Positions 1 through 8,248 are shown, counted from the stretch's first letter. The stretch: DNA of 45,744 bases from DAORHV01 sp964513925 (GCA_964513925.1 CAZENR010000011.1:1-45744), one strand, 5' to 3'. The notes: a model not told the origin generated them from the letters alone. Numbers and translations are program-made.

Positions 1-51
1 TCGCGGCCTCCTGGTCCCAAACCAGGCGCTCTACCAACTGAGCTACGTCCC
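1..51 (-). tRNA. tRNA-Pro(UGG), 3' part cut by window edge
   Basis: On the minus strand the gene starts GGGACGTAGCTCAG, with a normal D-arm, then an anticodon stem CCTGG/CCAGG around the loop TTTGGGA, which gives anticodon UGG (proline). The T-arm and acceptor 3' strand lie beyond base 1. A TACACT box (plus-strand 64-69) lies 12 bases upstream of the tRNA 5' end and is a possible -10 element. Confidence 0.93.
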
Positions 52-208
52 GAACGTGCGGTAGTGTACCGTTTTTCTGGCTGAGCGCACGCCTTTTTCT
101 TTGACGTCCCGCTTAGAGCGGGACTAGGCAACTGAGCTACGTCCCGAACGTGCGGTAGCGTACCGTTTTTCTGGCTAGGCGCACGCCATGTTTCTTTGAC
201 GTTCCGCT
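35..208. repeat. Degenerate tandem duplication of tRNA-Pro 5' end plus upstream DNA
   Basis: Bases 35-113 and 129-208 are two copies of one segment, offset by 94, with scattered substitutions and one single-base indel. Copy 1 holds the first 17 bases of tRNA-Pro and its upstream region. Copy 2 repeats the same 17 bases and then diverges, so it is a dead tRNA fragment. Between them 106-112 and 118-124 form a perfect 7-bp hairpin (GTCCCGC/GCGGGAC). No gene is seen between here and 278. Confidence 0.85.
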
Positions 209-278
209 CAGGCAACTACGCACGCCTGTGCGCTAGCGTGTTGTGCGTACTGCGCAGGCTCATTTGCAGTACACGGTT

Positions 279-1448
279 CTACACCTCTTCTTCCGTCGCG
301 GTTGGCGGGGGGTTCGTCGAGGATGGAGCGTTTTCGTGCCGAATCATGACGACGGCAGGGGAGAACTGCGTCCCTGTCTCCGCATAGACTTTCAATTGGT
401 AGGCATAGGTGGCGGCCACATCGGCGAATGCCGGGCTTACGGCATCTCCCGGTGCTTTGACGCAAATGGGGTGACTGGACTGCAGCCAGTGCATGACGCG
501 CTCGCCGAAGACTGTTCGCAGGTCGAACCACTGGAGGAAGTTGTACTCCGGGCTTGTGCTAAACGGCGGAATAGGCGGAGCAACCAGAATGAAGCGCGAG
601 TCAGCCCTGTGCAAAGGAATCCTCGTTGCATATCCGCGCATGGCATTGTCGGCGCGGGCTATGGCGTATGCACGAAGCATCTGGTGTGCCAGGGCATCGC
701 CGGCTTCCACTCGTGCTTTCAGCTCCAGAAGTTGCACGGCTCGATCTGCGTCCAGGAGCTGCTCGGCAATTTCCGTTCTGCGAACTTCATCTTTCATGTC
801 GTCGATTGCTCCATGCTCAAGCGGCTTAAACAAGCGCGGATGGAACGACATCCGTTGTCGGTCCAATCCCTTGGTCTTCCCCAGCGCTTTGCGCATGAGC
901 TCTTCTACCAATGCTTTGTCTAAGTCCCAGACAGAGCGGTCATTGCCGCCGTCTTTTTCATTTGCTTGCCGCTCTCGTGTTCCGCGACCTACGAGTCCGG
1001 CGGTGCCGTCCAAGAACCTTCGCAGTTTTTCAGATATCCCATCGTCTGTTTGGCTGCGTTGTTTCTTACGCTTGTCCTTTTTTATCCGCTCACGGGCCAG
1101 GCGCTGTGCCAACGGCATGGGTGCTATCTTTAATACATCCGCGTATGTCCTACGCAGCGTGTCCGTCAGATCCAGGCCCGCAAAATTTTCGGGTACGCCG
1201 AATACCACCGGCGTAGACAAGTTGGGCGCGACTGCAATTTGCTTGTGCGTGGTATCGATAATGGTTTGATGCAGCCAGTCGAATCGCTCGCGCACGCTGG
1301 CGATGGAGCCGGTGTCTATCGGCTTCTTATCAGTGTATTCCAGTCGTATGTCCTGTTGGTCACGCGCAGCTACAACACTCACGGACATGACAAGCTGTTC
1401 CTTACTTGGGCCATAAATGGCTGACGATACGGCGCGGTAGTCTTTCAT
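279..1448 (-). CDS. Unknown protein, 389 aa
   Basis: I do not recognise this family. The product is soluble, with no signal peptide or membrane segment. A lysine/arginine-rich stretch occurs near residues 115-135 (around RIKKDKRKKQRS), followed by a charged helical region to about residue 260, and the C-terminus is proline/threonine rich (NPPPTATEEEV). The start is set by a near-consensus promoter (TTGACA, 16-base spacer, TATTTT) ending ten bases before the ATG. The gene stands alone, transcribed toward tRNA-Pro and away from the next gene. It is likely a lineage-specific protein; no function is proposed. Confidence 0.8.
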   Translation of the reverse strand: MKDYRAVSSAIYGPSKEQLVMSVSVVAARDQQDIRLEYTDKKPIDTGSIASVRERFDWLHQTIIDTTHKQIAVAPNLSTPVVFGVPENFAGLDLTDTLRRTYADVLKIAPMPLAQRLARERIKKDKRKKQRSQTDDGISEKLRRFLDGTAGLVGRGTRERQANEKDGGNDRSVWDLDKALVEELMRKALGKTKGLDRQRMSFHPRLFKPLEHGAIDDMKDEVRRTEIAEQLLDADRAVQLLELKARVEAGDALAHQMLRAYAIARADNAMRGYATRIPLHRADSRFILVAPPIPPFSTSPEYNFLQWFDLRTVFGERVMHWLQSSHPICVKAPGDAVSPAFADVAATYAYQLKVYAETGTQFSPAVVMIRHENAPSSTNPPPTATEEEV

Positions 1449-1458
1449 AGAGATTAAT

Positions 1459-1486
1459 AAAATAACAAATAATTCAAAATTGTCAA
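1459..1486 (-). promoter_or_regulatory. Sigma-70-type promoter of the 389-aa gene
   Basis: Minus-strand TTGACA (1481-1486), 16-base spacer, TATTTT (1459-1464), then ten bases to the ATG at 1448. The region is much more AT-rich than the coding DNA. Confidence 0.75.
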
Positions 1487-1531
1487 TTTACGCTGTTGCT
1501 AGGACGAAACTGGTGACTATCTGGGTATTTC

Positions 1532-1559
1532 TTGCAATTGTTTGCCTGTTTCCCACAAT
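1532..1559 (+). promoter_or_regulatory. Leaderless-type promoter of the 175-aa gene
   Basis: TTGCAA (1532-1537), 16-base spacer, CACAAT (1554-1559), six bases, ATG at 1566. The in-frame TTG at 1542 lies inside the promoter and is unlikely to be the start. Confidence 0.55.
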
Positions 1560-1565
1560 GAACGC

Positions 1566-2093
1566 ATGTCAGAAGCAGAACGCTTATCTGTGCCGGAATC
1601 GGCGGAGATTCGGGAGTTGCCCATTCAGCTCGGCACGCCGGTACGCCTAGTGAAGGTAGACCCTACAACGCTGCAGTCACAGCAGTTGCTCAGCGGTATT
1701 GCCGGCGGGTTCGTGCATGCTTCCGTGGGACAGAGCGCATATGTGTACAATCCGGCTTGCGAAGTTTCGCAGGATGGACCGGTGTTTTTTACGGCGAAGA
1801 CGAGCAAGATTTCGCGCATCGAACAGCAGGCCGGCATGTATGTGTTGCGAACGTCTTCGGGCAGCACCTATGTCGTCATCATCACCGACGGAGAACCGAT
1901 GATCCATCCGGCACAACAGGCCTTGCCGCAATTTCAGCCACGGCCTCCCGATGCCGATTTCAGTCAACCGCCGGTTCGTCGTGCGGACTTGCTGGGGCAA
2001 GATGAGGCTTTGCCGGTTCATCAAGAAGTCGCGGGTACCGGCTGGGGCATACAAGCTGCAATCGCCTGGCTCTTTACCCGTAAGAGGAAGTAG
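1566..2093 (+). CDS. Unknown protein, 175 aa
   Basis: Not recognised. The first about 120 residues look like a compact beta-rich domain (repeated short hydrophobic strands such as TPVRLVKV and TYVVIITDGEP). A proline-rich linker follows (QFQPRPPDADFSQPP), and the C-terminus is a short hydrophobic segment ending in RKRK, which could be a weak membrane anchor. The ATG at 1566 was preferred over an in-frame TTG at 1542 because a -10-like hexamer ends six bases before it. The gene is divergent from the 389-aa gene and is followed by rarA, which has its own promoter. Confidence 0.72.
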   Translation: MSEAERLSVPESAEIRELPIQLGTPVRLVKVDPTTLQSQQLLSGIAGGFVHASVGQSAYVYNPACEVSQDGPVFFTAKTSKISRIEQQAGMYVLRTSSGSTYVVIITDGEPMIHPAQQALPQFQPRPPDADFSQPPVRRADLLGQDEALPVHQEVAGTGWGIQAAIAWLFTRKRK

Positions 2094-2159
2094 TGGTGTA
2101 ACGCTCTCCTTGTTGCAATTGTCAGCCGATAGCGTCCTCGTCGTGTAGGCCAGCAGTAC

Positions 2160-2189
2160 TGTCAAACATTTCCAAGTCGGTGGTAGGAT
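2160..2189 (+). promoter_or_regulatory. Promoter of rarA
   Basis: TGTCAA (2160-2165), 18-base spacer, TAGGAT (2184-2189), ten bases to the ATG at 2200. The predicted transcript would have at most a few untranslated bases. Confidence 0.5.
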
Positions 2190-2199
2190 ATGCGCCTCT

Positions 2200-3471
2200 A
2201 TGGACTCATCTGCGCCACTGGCATATCGACTGCGACCGCAGACACTCGATGACTTCTTCGGGCAGCAGGACGTTGTAGGGCCGGGAACCATTTTGCGAAA
2301 GAGCATAGAGCGCGATGTGCTCTCTTCGGTGATATTGGCGGGGCCTCCAGGTACGGGGAAAACCACGTTGGCGCGCATCATCGCCGCCACGACCAAGGCT
2401 ACCTTCGTGCAGCTGAACGCTGTTACCAGCGGAGTGAAGGATATCAAGCAAGTGTGCGCCGAAGCTCTGCAGCTGCGGACGTCATTGGGCCAGCGCACGG
2501 TGCTGTTCGTCGATGAAATTCACCGCTTCAACAAAAGCCAGCAGGATGCGCTCTTGCCTTCGGTGGAAAGCGGGGTGGTCATCCTGATTGGTGCCACGAC
2601 GGAAAATCCGTACTTCTCGGTGAATAGCGCGGTCATTTCTCGTTCGCAGGTGCACTTGCTCAAGCCGCACGGCGTACAAGACCTGTGCGGCATTCTTGAG
2701 CGAGCGCTGCAACACCCCGATGGCTTTGCCGGAAAGGTGACCATGCATCCGGACGCCGTGAAGAAAATAGCCGAACTGGGCAACGGCGATGCGCGCATTG
2801 CGCTGAATTTGCTCGAGCTTGCGGTGCTGATGCTTGGGTCCAACATCAGTCGCGAGGCGGCTGAGAACCTGTTGCGGCAACGCAATCTACGTTACGACAA
2901 GAAGGGCGAAGACCACTACGACACCGTCAGCGCTTTCATTAAGACGCTGCGCGGGTCCGACCCCGATGCCGCCCTGGTGTGGTTGTATAAAATGCTCGAA
3001 GGTGGCGAGGAGCCTCGATTCCTGCTCAGACGCATGGCGATATTTGCCAGCGAAGACATTGGCAATGCCGATCCGCGCGCATTGCAGGTGGTGGTTTCCG
3101 CATGGCAGGCATTTGAAATGGTGGGCTTTCCCGAGGGTGAGTACTTCTTAGCGCATGCTTGCGTGTACCTGGCCCAGGCTCCAAAGAGCAATGCCGTCAC
3201 CCGTGCCATGCAGGCATCCAAAGCGGCGGTGAAAGCCGCGCCATCGCTGGAAGTGCCGTATCATCTGCGCAATGCGCCTGCAAAAGGAATGAAGCAGCAC
3301 GGGTATGGCGAGGGGTACCAGTACGCACACAACAGCCAGGCTGGGGTGGTGTCGGAGAACTACTTTCCCATCGGCATGCAGCCTGCAAGCTTTTACGAAC
3401 CTACCGACAGAGGGTTCGAGGCTGAGGTTTCCTCGCGCATTACTAAGGCGAAGTCGATCATACGCAAGTAG
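2200..3471 (+). CDS. rarA: RarA/MgsA replication-associated AAA+ ATPase
   Basis: RarA (MgsA, Mgs1/WRNIP1 family) is a clamp-loader-like AAA+ ATPase that acts at stalled replication forks. The N-terminus has the family opening (LAYRLRPQTLDDFFGQQ), Walker A GPPGTGKTT near residues 48-56, Walker B FVDEIHRF, and sensor 1 GATTENPYFSVN, all typical of RarA rather than RuvB or DnaX. The C-terminal tetramerisation region is present (EDIGNADPRAL, and YLAQAPKSNAV), and 423 residues is the usual length. It has its own promoter and no operon partner; the next gene downstream also has its own strong promoter. Confidence 0.95.
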   Translation: MDSSAPLAYRLRPQTLDDFFGQQDVVGPGTILRKSIERDVLSSVILAGPPGTGKTTLARIIAATTKATFVQLNAVTSGVKDIKQVCAEALQLRTSLGQRTVLFVDEIHRFNKSQQDALLPSVESGVVILIGATTENPYFSVNSAVISRSQVHLLKPHGVQDLCGILERALQHPDGFAGKVTMHPDAVKKIAELGNGDARIALNLLELAVLMLGSNISREAAENLLRQRNLRYDKKGEDHYDTVSAFIKTLRGSDPDAALVWLYKMLEGGEEPRFLLRRMAIFASEDIGNADPRALQVVVSAWQAFEMVGFPEGEYFLAHACVYLAQAPKSNAVTRAMQASKAAVKAAPSLEVPYHLRNAPAKGMKQHGYGEGYQYAHNSQAGVVSENYFPIGMQPASFYEPTDRGFEAEVSSRITKAKSIIRK

Positions 3472-3482
3472 GCAGTACAAAC

Positions 3483-3511
3483 TTGATAAAATTGCATAAT
3501 TGTTATATAAT
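3483..3511 (+). promoter_or_regulatory. Near-consensus promoter of the 197-aa membrane protein
   Basis: TTGATA (3483-3488), 17-base spacer, TATAAT (3506-3511). The ATG at 3530 follows 18 bases later, giving a leader of roughly 12 bases with no Shine-Dalgarno. An in-frame ATA-type start at 3500 would overlap the -10 box and is excluded. Confidence 0.85.
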
Positions 3512-3529
3512 AGAGAAAACAGAAAACAC

Positions 3530-4123
3530 ATGCTACTTACCCATTCCCTTGCCGGTCGTGCGCGCTCCTTCGCACACGATCACGATGACATTCCGGCATT
3601 CCATGCCGCGTATTTGGTCGGGACGTTTTTGGCTGCGGCTATTTTTAATCTCGGCTTCTTCTTGGCACTTATCGTCATGCACATGTGCCTGGATTTCGTG
3701 AAGTACCGCGACTATCACCGATACAGCTACGCCGAAACGATTTGGGCAGTGTTTATAGAGAACATGATCGATATCATGCTGTTCTTCATTGCGCTTACCT
3801 TCAGCGTGTACACCAGTCACTCGTTTGCTCTTGCGGCGTTATCAGGGTTTGCGCGCACGGAGCTGACTATTGTGCGCGCAATTGGAACGATAGTTCCCAA
3901 ATTCGAAATCTTGCAGCATTTGTCCACGATCTTGCTCAATATTCACGCGTACATGCACACCCCGCACGTGCTTCCTCATCACGAGCTTACCGAGGGTCAG
4001 ACCTGGGCAATCTTCATTACCGTGTCTTGCATTTCGCTCCTGGGGATTGCGTTTTTGCTCTTCCACGGCCGAACAGGTGAGTTGATGTGGATCTTGCAGA
4101 ACGAGCTCTCCCTGAAGCTGTAG
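3530..4123 (+). CDS. Unknown membrane protein, 197 aa, four predicted helices
   Basis: Family not recognised. Four hydrophobic segments are visible: around residues 28-50 (YLVGTFLAAAIFNLGFFLAL), 72-95 (IDIMLFFIALTFSV), 100-120, and 160-182 (WAIFITVSCISLLGIAFLLF). The N-terminal tail and the loop before the last helix are histidine rich (AHDHDD; HTPHVLPHHEL), so metal or proton binding is conceivable but unproven. It is driven by one of the best sigma-70 promoters in the window, suggesting steady or high expression. It converges on the tsaE-HD gene with only two bases between the stop codons. Confidence 0.78.
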   Translation: MLLTHSLAGRARSFAHDHDDIPAFHAAYLVGTFLAAAIFNLGFFLALIVMHMCLDFVKYRDYHRYSYAETIWAVFIENMIDIMLFFIALTFSVYTSHSFALAALSGFARTELTIVRAIGTIVPKFEILQHLSTILLNIHAYMHTPHVLPHHELTEGQTWAIFITVSCISLLGIAFLLFHGRTGELMWILQNELSLKL

Positions 4124-4125
4124 CA

Positions 4126-5139
4126 CTAGAACGGCGGCCCATCGGGAAACAGTTCACGTTCCAGGTGTTGCAGTGCGGTTCTGCTTGCCTGTGAAAACGC
4201 AGTTTCCTTGCCGTTGCCGTAGCGTACCAAGAAGTCGTCGAAGCGTTGCTGCAAAGTGACTACGGTATCGAACATCACGCGTTTGTCGCTGTAGCACAGC
4301 AGTTTTTGCTCCAGGGTTTTTGGCTGCAGGCGTTCGTCACGACAACCTTGTAGACCGTGCGTGGAAACCATTGCGCCAATTTCCGGGTATCCCTCCGCGG
4401 TCAAAAAGCGTTCAGCAGCCACTTCGTGCGGAGTACCGTAGGCCTCCTTCAATGTTTGCCAGCGCTTACTCTGTTCGGCACTAGGAGTGTAGAGCGCATC
4501 TCCGGTCAGGCTCTTAAAATCGCAGAACCGAAGCAGGTCATGCAGTTCAGCGGCGGCTTGCAGCGCGGCTTTTCGTACAACAACACCGCGCGACAGCAAG
4601 GCATCGGCCAGGCGCATGGCGGTAGCGGCTACGGTGTGCGTGTGCTTGCGTATGTGCTCCGGCAGCCCGACATCTTCCATCCATTGCTTTCGTAACTCGG
4701 GTGCGGGAATGGCAACGTCCGCAAACGTTATGTCGATTGTGCGGGTCTCTCGAGTTGGCTCGGCAATTTCCACAAGAATGCGCGGCCGGGCGCTAGACCA
4801 CGTTGAAGGCAGGCGATTCGCCCATTCCACGATACGTACGCCAGTACATGCTTCGCTGGCTTCCAAAAACTCTGCGGCCTGCCCTGACGACAGGCGGTAG
4901 ACATCGATATGCGTTAGTTGCGCTCCGTACTGCTGCTCAAGGGCATAGCTGGGGCTCACTACCTCTTCCTGTACCCCCAAGCCCAGTGCAATGCCTTTCG
5001 AGAGCTGCGTTTTGCCTGCCCCCAGTTCTCCGTTGAGCAATATGTCTACTGGCAGACGATACAGCTTCTGAGCTAGTGAAACGCCAATATTATGCGTTTC
5101 TAGCGCGCTATTCGATGAAATAGATACATGGTCGGCCAT
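4126..5139 (-). CDS. tsaE: TsaE ATPase fused to an HD hydrolase domain, 337 aa
   Basis: Residues 1-150 are TsaE, the ATPase that drives the TsaB/TsaD complex in making the t6A37 tRNA modification: Walker A GELGAGKTQ (37-45), PSYALEQQY (63-71), THIDVYRL (76-83) and IVEWANRL (103-110). TsaE alone is about 150 residues. The remaining about 180 residues carry an HD-type metal phosphohydrolase signature: H166/H168, the H200-D201 doublet in AAELHDLLRF, H238, H261 and D285 in CYSDKRV. This arrangement resembles YqeK/HDIG-type domains that hydrolyse nucleotides or phosphoesters. Both halves look intact and in one frame. The substrate of the HD half is unknown. Confidence 0.9.
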   Translation of the reverse strand: MADHVSISSNSALETHNIGVSLAQKLYRLPVDILLNGELGAGKTQLSKGIALGLGVQEEVVSPSYALEQQYGAQLTHIDVYRLSSGQAAEFLEASEACTGVRIVEWANRLPSTWSSARPRILVEIAEPTRETRTIDITFADVAIPAPELRKQWMEDVGLPEHIRKHTHTVAATAMRLADALLSRGVVVRKAALQAAAELHDLLRFCDFKSLTGDALYTPSAEQSKRWQTLKEAYGTPHEVAAERFLTAEGYPEIGAMVSTHGLQGCRDERLQPKTLEQKLLCYSDKRVMFDTVVTLQQRFDDFLVRYGNGKETAFSQASRTALQHLERELFPDGPPF

Positions 5140-5147
5140 TGACTTTA

Positions 5148-5175
5148 ATTACAAAATATAATACAATATATGCAA
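5148..5175 (-). promoter_or_regulatory. Promoter of the tsaE-HD gene
   Basis: Minus-strand TTGCAT (5170-5175), 16-base spacer, TGTAAT (5148-5153), eight bases to the ATG at 5139. The divergent gene at 5216 has no equally clear promoter; CATTCT at 5200-5205, ten bases before its ATG, is a weak candidate. Confidence 0.5.
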
Positions 5176-5215
5176 GTACAGTAAACACTACATCTACTCC
5201 ATTCTACCACCAGAC

Positions 5216-6670
5216 ATGAAGCGTACCCGTGTGGGATTCCGAGTGCAGTCGCTGTATAAGGTAAAACGGCAGACGGCCGCGCACTACGCACGACAGAAGC
5301 TATCCTTCATGGTGGCTGTGTTGTCTCTGTTGGCCTTCGTCATGGGTAACATGGTCGGCCAGCATGGTTGGTATGCATTTTGGCGTTCTGTTCTGGGGAA
5401 AGGGGAGGATTCCATGATCGTCTTCAACGGCACCGTAGCCCCAATCGCCCGCGTGCCGGATTACGCCGAGTGGGCCAAATATGGCGGCGACAAGCGCGTT
5501 CATGCCTATGCCCAGGTTCCAACCCAGGCTCTGAGGCAGCTACCCGAGTACGACCCTGTCACCCTGGCAAAAGATGATGATTCTTTTGCAAGGCGCGTGT
5601 ATTCCACTCCGTGGGCTGCAGGGTATAACACTCCGCAAGGCAGTCACGCTGGCGTGGATATAGATGCTCCCCGCGGGACGCCAGTCGTATCCATTGCTGC
5701 AGGAGTCGTAGAAAAGGTCTCCATGCAAGAATACGGCTATGGGCACCATGTGCTCATTCGCCATCCGAATGTGCCCGACATCACGAAGCCAGAAGGCGTT
5801 ACGGAGGTCTGGTCGACGTATGCTCACTTGGATGCCATTACCGTGAAGGAAGGCGAAGTGGTTCGCAAAGGACAAACCATCGGTACCGTCGGTAATACCG
5901 GCACGGTCTTTGGTGCAACCGGGTACCACTTGTACTTCTCTATCGATACGCAGGATGCGCCCTATCATCCGTACTGGCCGTTTACCAGCTCGGAGGCTCA
6001 GACTGCGGGCTTAAACTTCGTGCAGGCGGTCGACAGCACCTTGTACCGCGAGCGCGTGCTAAAGTACACGGTCAGTCCCATGATCTTCGTGCAGCAGTAC
6101 CTCAATGCCGGAACGACAGTCGCTACGCGCTCGGCTGCCCCGGAGACTCCAGTGGTTCGCTTAAGCTCCAAGGAACTTACGGCTAAGCGCCGTGCCGACC
6201 GCGTGGCGAAGCGAGGGTCTGTCCAAACCGTTGCTGTAGCATCATCGCCTTCGTCTTCTTCCGCACCTGCTGTGCAACAGCCGCTACCTGCCGCAGTCGT
6301 AGGCACTCCAGTGCAGGAGGCATCGCTAGAGGTACCCACGGCTGTTTCCTCTGTGATCGTAGGTACGAACGTGGATGTCGATCGTCTGGAACTATCTCAT
6401 GATCTACGTTCGGGTCGCAGCTGGCAGAAACTGACACTGAAAGCGCTTGATGCCAATGGCAACATCGTCCGGTCGCCGGCATTCGACGGGCGTCTGTACG
6501 TTATTGCAACATTTGGTGAAGCTGAGATTCGCCCAAGCGAATTGTCCTCACTCGATTTCGTAGGCGGTGTCGCCACAGTCAACGTGCTGCCGCGCGGACA
6601 GAAGACGCTCATCTTGGAAACACGCGGAGCGTTCACCGCCGTCGCAGATCCAATGACATTGGATCGCTAA
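5216..6670 (+). CDS. Membrane-anchored M23-fold protein with altered zinc site, 484 aa
   Basis: The N-terminus is basic and is followed by one membrane helix (residues 30-48), so the rest should face outside. Residues 138-245 form an M23 (LytM/NlpD-like) domain: H144-xxx-D148 in SHAGVDID, YGHHVLIRH, H204 in TYAHL, and the KGQTIGTVGNTG turn. In active M23 enzymes the last motif is HxH; here it is H238-L-Y240, so the third zinc ligand is a tyrosine. A low-complexity Ser/Pro/Ala linker (about 325-375) leads to a C-terminal Ig-like beta domain. It probably works as a cell-wall binding or amidase-activating protein (as EnvC or NlpD do) rather than as a peptidase. Confidence 0.88.
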   Translation: MKRTRVGFRVQSLYKVKRQTAAHYARQKLSFMVAVLSLLAFVMGNMVGQHGWYAFWRSVLGKGEDSMIVFNGTVAPIARVPDYAEWAKYGGDKRVHAYAQVPTQALRQLPEYDPVTLAKDDDSFARRVYSTPWAAGYNTPQGSHAGVDIDAPRGTPVVSIAAGVVEKVSMQEYGYGHHVLIRHPNVPDITKPEGVTEVWSTYAHLDAITVKEGEVVRKGQTIGTVGNTGTVFGATGYHLYFSIDTQDAPYHPYWPFTSSEAQTAGLNFVQAVDSTLYRERVLKYTVSPMIFVQQYLNAGTTVATRSAAPETPVVRLSSKELTAKRRADRVAKRGSVQTVAVASSPSSSSAPAVQQPLPAAVVGTPVQEASLEVPTAVSSVIVGTNVDVDRLELSHDLRSGRSWQKLTLKALDANGNIVRSPAFDGRLYVIATFGEAEIRPSELSSLDFVGGVATVNVLPRGQKTLILETRGAFTAVADPMTLDR

Positions 6671-6680
6671 CGCCAAGATG

Positions 6681-7118
6681 CTAGACCGTTGCATTCAGAC
6701 CACTTTGCTCCACGCGCTTGGCATGATCGTGTAGGGCCTTGATTTGTTGAAGGCGCTTCAGCGAGTTCACCGCGATGCGTCGAACACGGCCGGCTGTGGC
6801 CGGAGACTGCCGCAGCGGGAGCCAATGGATGAAGTCCAGCAATTCGCCGTGGTGTTCAGGGGAGTGCTGCAGCGACTGCACGGTGATTTCCGGGCCGTCG
6901 TACGGCTCGTCGCCAGCGCGCATGTGCTTGTCGAATAGACGAATGAGTTGGGCGGTTTTACGATGCTTCAGGACGTCATGTAGACAGCAGTCGCCCAATT
7001 CCCCGGGCGTAAACGTCAGGTCGGTTTTTACGTTGTAGTCGGCTTCCTGGTCTATGTACTTAAAATCATCCAGCGTCGTTGTGTACTGATCCAATTCGAT
7101 CGCAGGTTCACGAGCCAT
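6681..7118 (-). CDS. Unknown protein, 145 aa
   Basis: Not recognised. The protein is soluble, rich in histidine and charged residues, and mostly helical after residue 35 (CCLHDVLKHRKTAQLIRLFD), ending in a helix-rich basic tail. The start at 7118 is chosen because a TTGACA-17-TATCAT promoter (7144-7172) lies just upstream; a longer reading frame that runs on through the neighbouring wecA-like gene has no such support. It ends ten bases from the convergent M23-like gene. Its promoter overlaps the last codons of the wecA-like gene. Confidence 0.7.
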   Translation of the reverse strand: MAREPAIELDQYTTTLDDFKYIDQEADYNVKTDLTFTPGELGDCCLHDVLKHRKTAQLIRLFDKHMRAGDEPYDGPEITVQSLQHSPEHHGELLDFIHWLPLRQSPATAGRVRRIAVNSLKRLQQIKALHDHAKRVEQSGLNATV

Positions 7119-7143
7119 AAGAGATAATAAGGCTAAGTACCGT

Positions 7144-7172
7144 ATGATAATTTTCGGAGCCGAGATTGTCAA
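7144..7172 (-). promoter_or_regulatory. Promoter of the 145-aa gene
   Basis: Minus-strand TTGACA (7167-7172), 17-base spacer, TATCAT (7144-7149), then 25 bases to the ATG, so a short leader of about 19 bases with no Shine-Dalgarno. Confidence 0.8.
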
Positions 7173-8248
7173 CTTTCCCCGACACTTCGGTGCTTGGCGT
7201 ATGCGCCCATCGCCAGAACTACAAGTAATAGCGCTACGCCCGCTACGCCCTTCTGCGCCGTGCTCATGAACAGCGCAGCGCCACCGAATGCTGTACTGAC
7301 AATCGCAGTGCACAGCACCACGGCACGCTGCGACCATCCACGCGCCAACAGCAGATGGTGCAAGTGGTCTTTGCCACCGCGGAACGGAGAAGTGCCGTTG
7401 CGCAAACGTCGGATGATGACGAACAGCGCGTCTAGCAGCGGAATGCCGATTGCCAGGAACGCAGTAGCCACTTTGCCACCCTGGTACACGCCCAGCAGTC
7501 CGAGCATGAGCCCGAAGAACATGGAGCCGCTGTCGCCCATGAGCACCCTGCCGGGTGGAAAATCGAAGCAGCAACTGGCCAATGCAATCGATGCCAGCGT
7601 GAATGCGATCATGGCTACTTCGGGCTGCCCGTTTCGCAGCAATGCCAGCAGTCCGAGCATGGCGAATCCTATCGTCGATAGCATGCTGACTTGCCCCGGA
7701 ATGCCGTCGAACCAATTCAGCGCGTTAATGGTGAGCAGCAACCAAGCAATCGTGAACATGCCGCTGAATATCGGCAGCGGACCAAAAAATGGCAGCAGCA
7801 CATCTACGGTATCCAGCTTGATGATGCCGCCAAGGGGATTGGTGATGGTGTACACCCGCGATCCGGCTGCAAACAGTGCTGCACACACGCCTACTTGTAC
7901 CGCAAGCCGTGCCCAGAAGGGGAGTGGCGAACGGTCATCGATAAAACTCACGATGCCCAGTACAACGATACCCGCTGCAACGGCGGTTTCACTGGGGCCA
8001 AGCGGTACTGCGATGCAGAACAAGATCACAAACGTCAGACTGCCAATAATCCCGGTGGGGTAGGGGATACGCGGTCGCTTGTGTCCGTAGCGCTCGGGAA
8101 AATCGAGCAAGTTGAGTCGCGGAAAGACGCGCAAGGCGGCCAGATGTCCGAAGTATGTCAGGAGCAATGCGGCTGCCGGGAGAACGAAGAGTGGAGTCAC
8201 AACCTTGAGTATATGGCATTCGCCCCGGAGTATGTAGTATGGCTTCAT
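7169..8248 (-). CDS. WecA/TagO-type polyprenyl-phosphate sugar-1-phosphate transferase
   Basis: This integral membrane enzyme family moves a sugar-1-phosphate (commonly GlcNAc-1-P) from a UDP-sugar to undecaprenyl phosphate, the first step in making many cell-surface polymers. About ten hydrophobic segments are present together with the family motifs: SFIDDRSP (aspartate pair), NALNWFDGIPG (the usual N-x-x-N-x-x-D-G site), MGDSGSMFFG, and the C-terminal KDHLHHLLL cluster. It is distinct from the true mraY at 26451-27794. The ATG at 8248 overlaps the ATG of the divergent gene by two bases; a GTG at 8200, just behind a TATACT box and directly before the first helix, is a credible alternative start. 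Confidence 0.88.
   Translation of the reverse strand: MKPYYILRGECHILKVVTPLFVLPAAALLLTYFGHLAALRVFPRLNLLDFPERYGHKRPRIPYPTGIIGSLTFVILFCIAVPLGPSETAVAAGIVVLGIVSFIDDRSPLPFWARLAVQVGVCAALFAAGSRVYTITNPLGGIIKLDTVDVLLPFFGPLPIFSGMFTIAWLLLTINALNWFDGIPGQVSMLSTIGFAMLGLLALLRNGQPEVAMIAFTLASIALASCCFDFPPGRVLMGDSGSMFFGLMLGLLGVYQGGKVATAFLAIGIPLLDALFVIIRRLRNGTSPFRGGKDHLHHLLLARGWSQRAVVLCTAIVSTAFGGAALFMSTAQKGVAGVALLLVVLAMGAYAKHRSVGES
8235..8240 (+). promoter_or_regulatory. -10 box of the 117-aa gene
   Basis: TAGTAT ends six bases before the ATG at 8247, so transcription would begin on the start codon. No convincing -35 is visible. Confidence 0.45.

Noticed and set aside
7119..7715. Long N-terminal extension of the 145-aa gene
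   Set aside because: It overlaps the wecA-like coding sequence, and the promoter sits directly before the shorter start.
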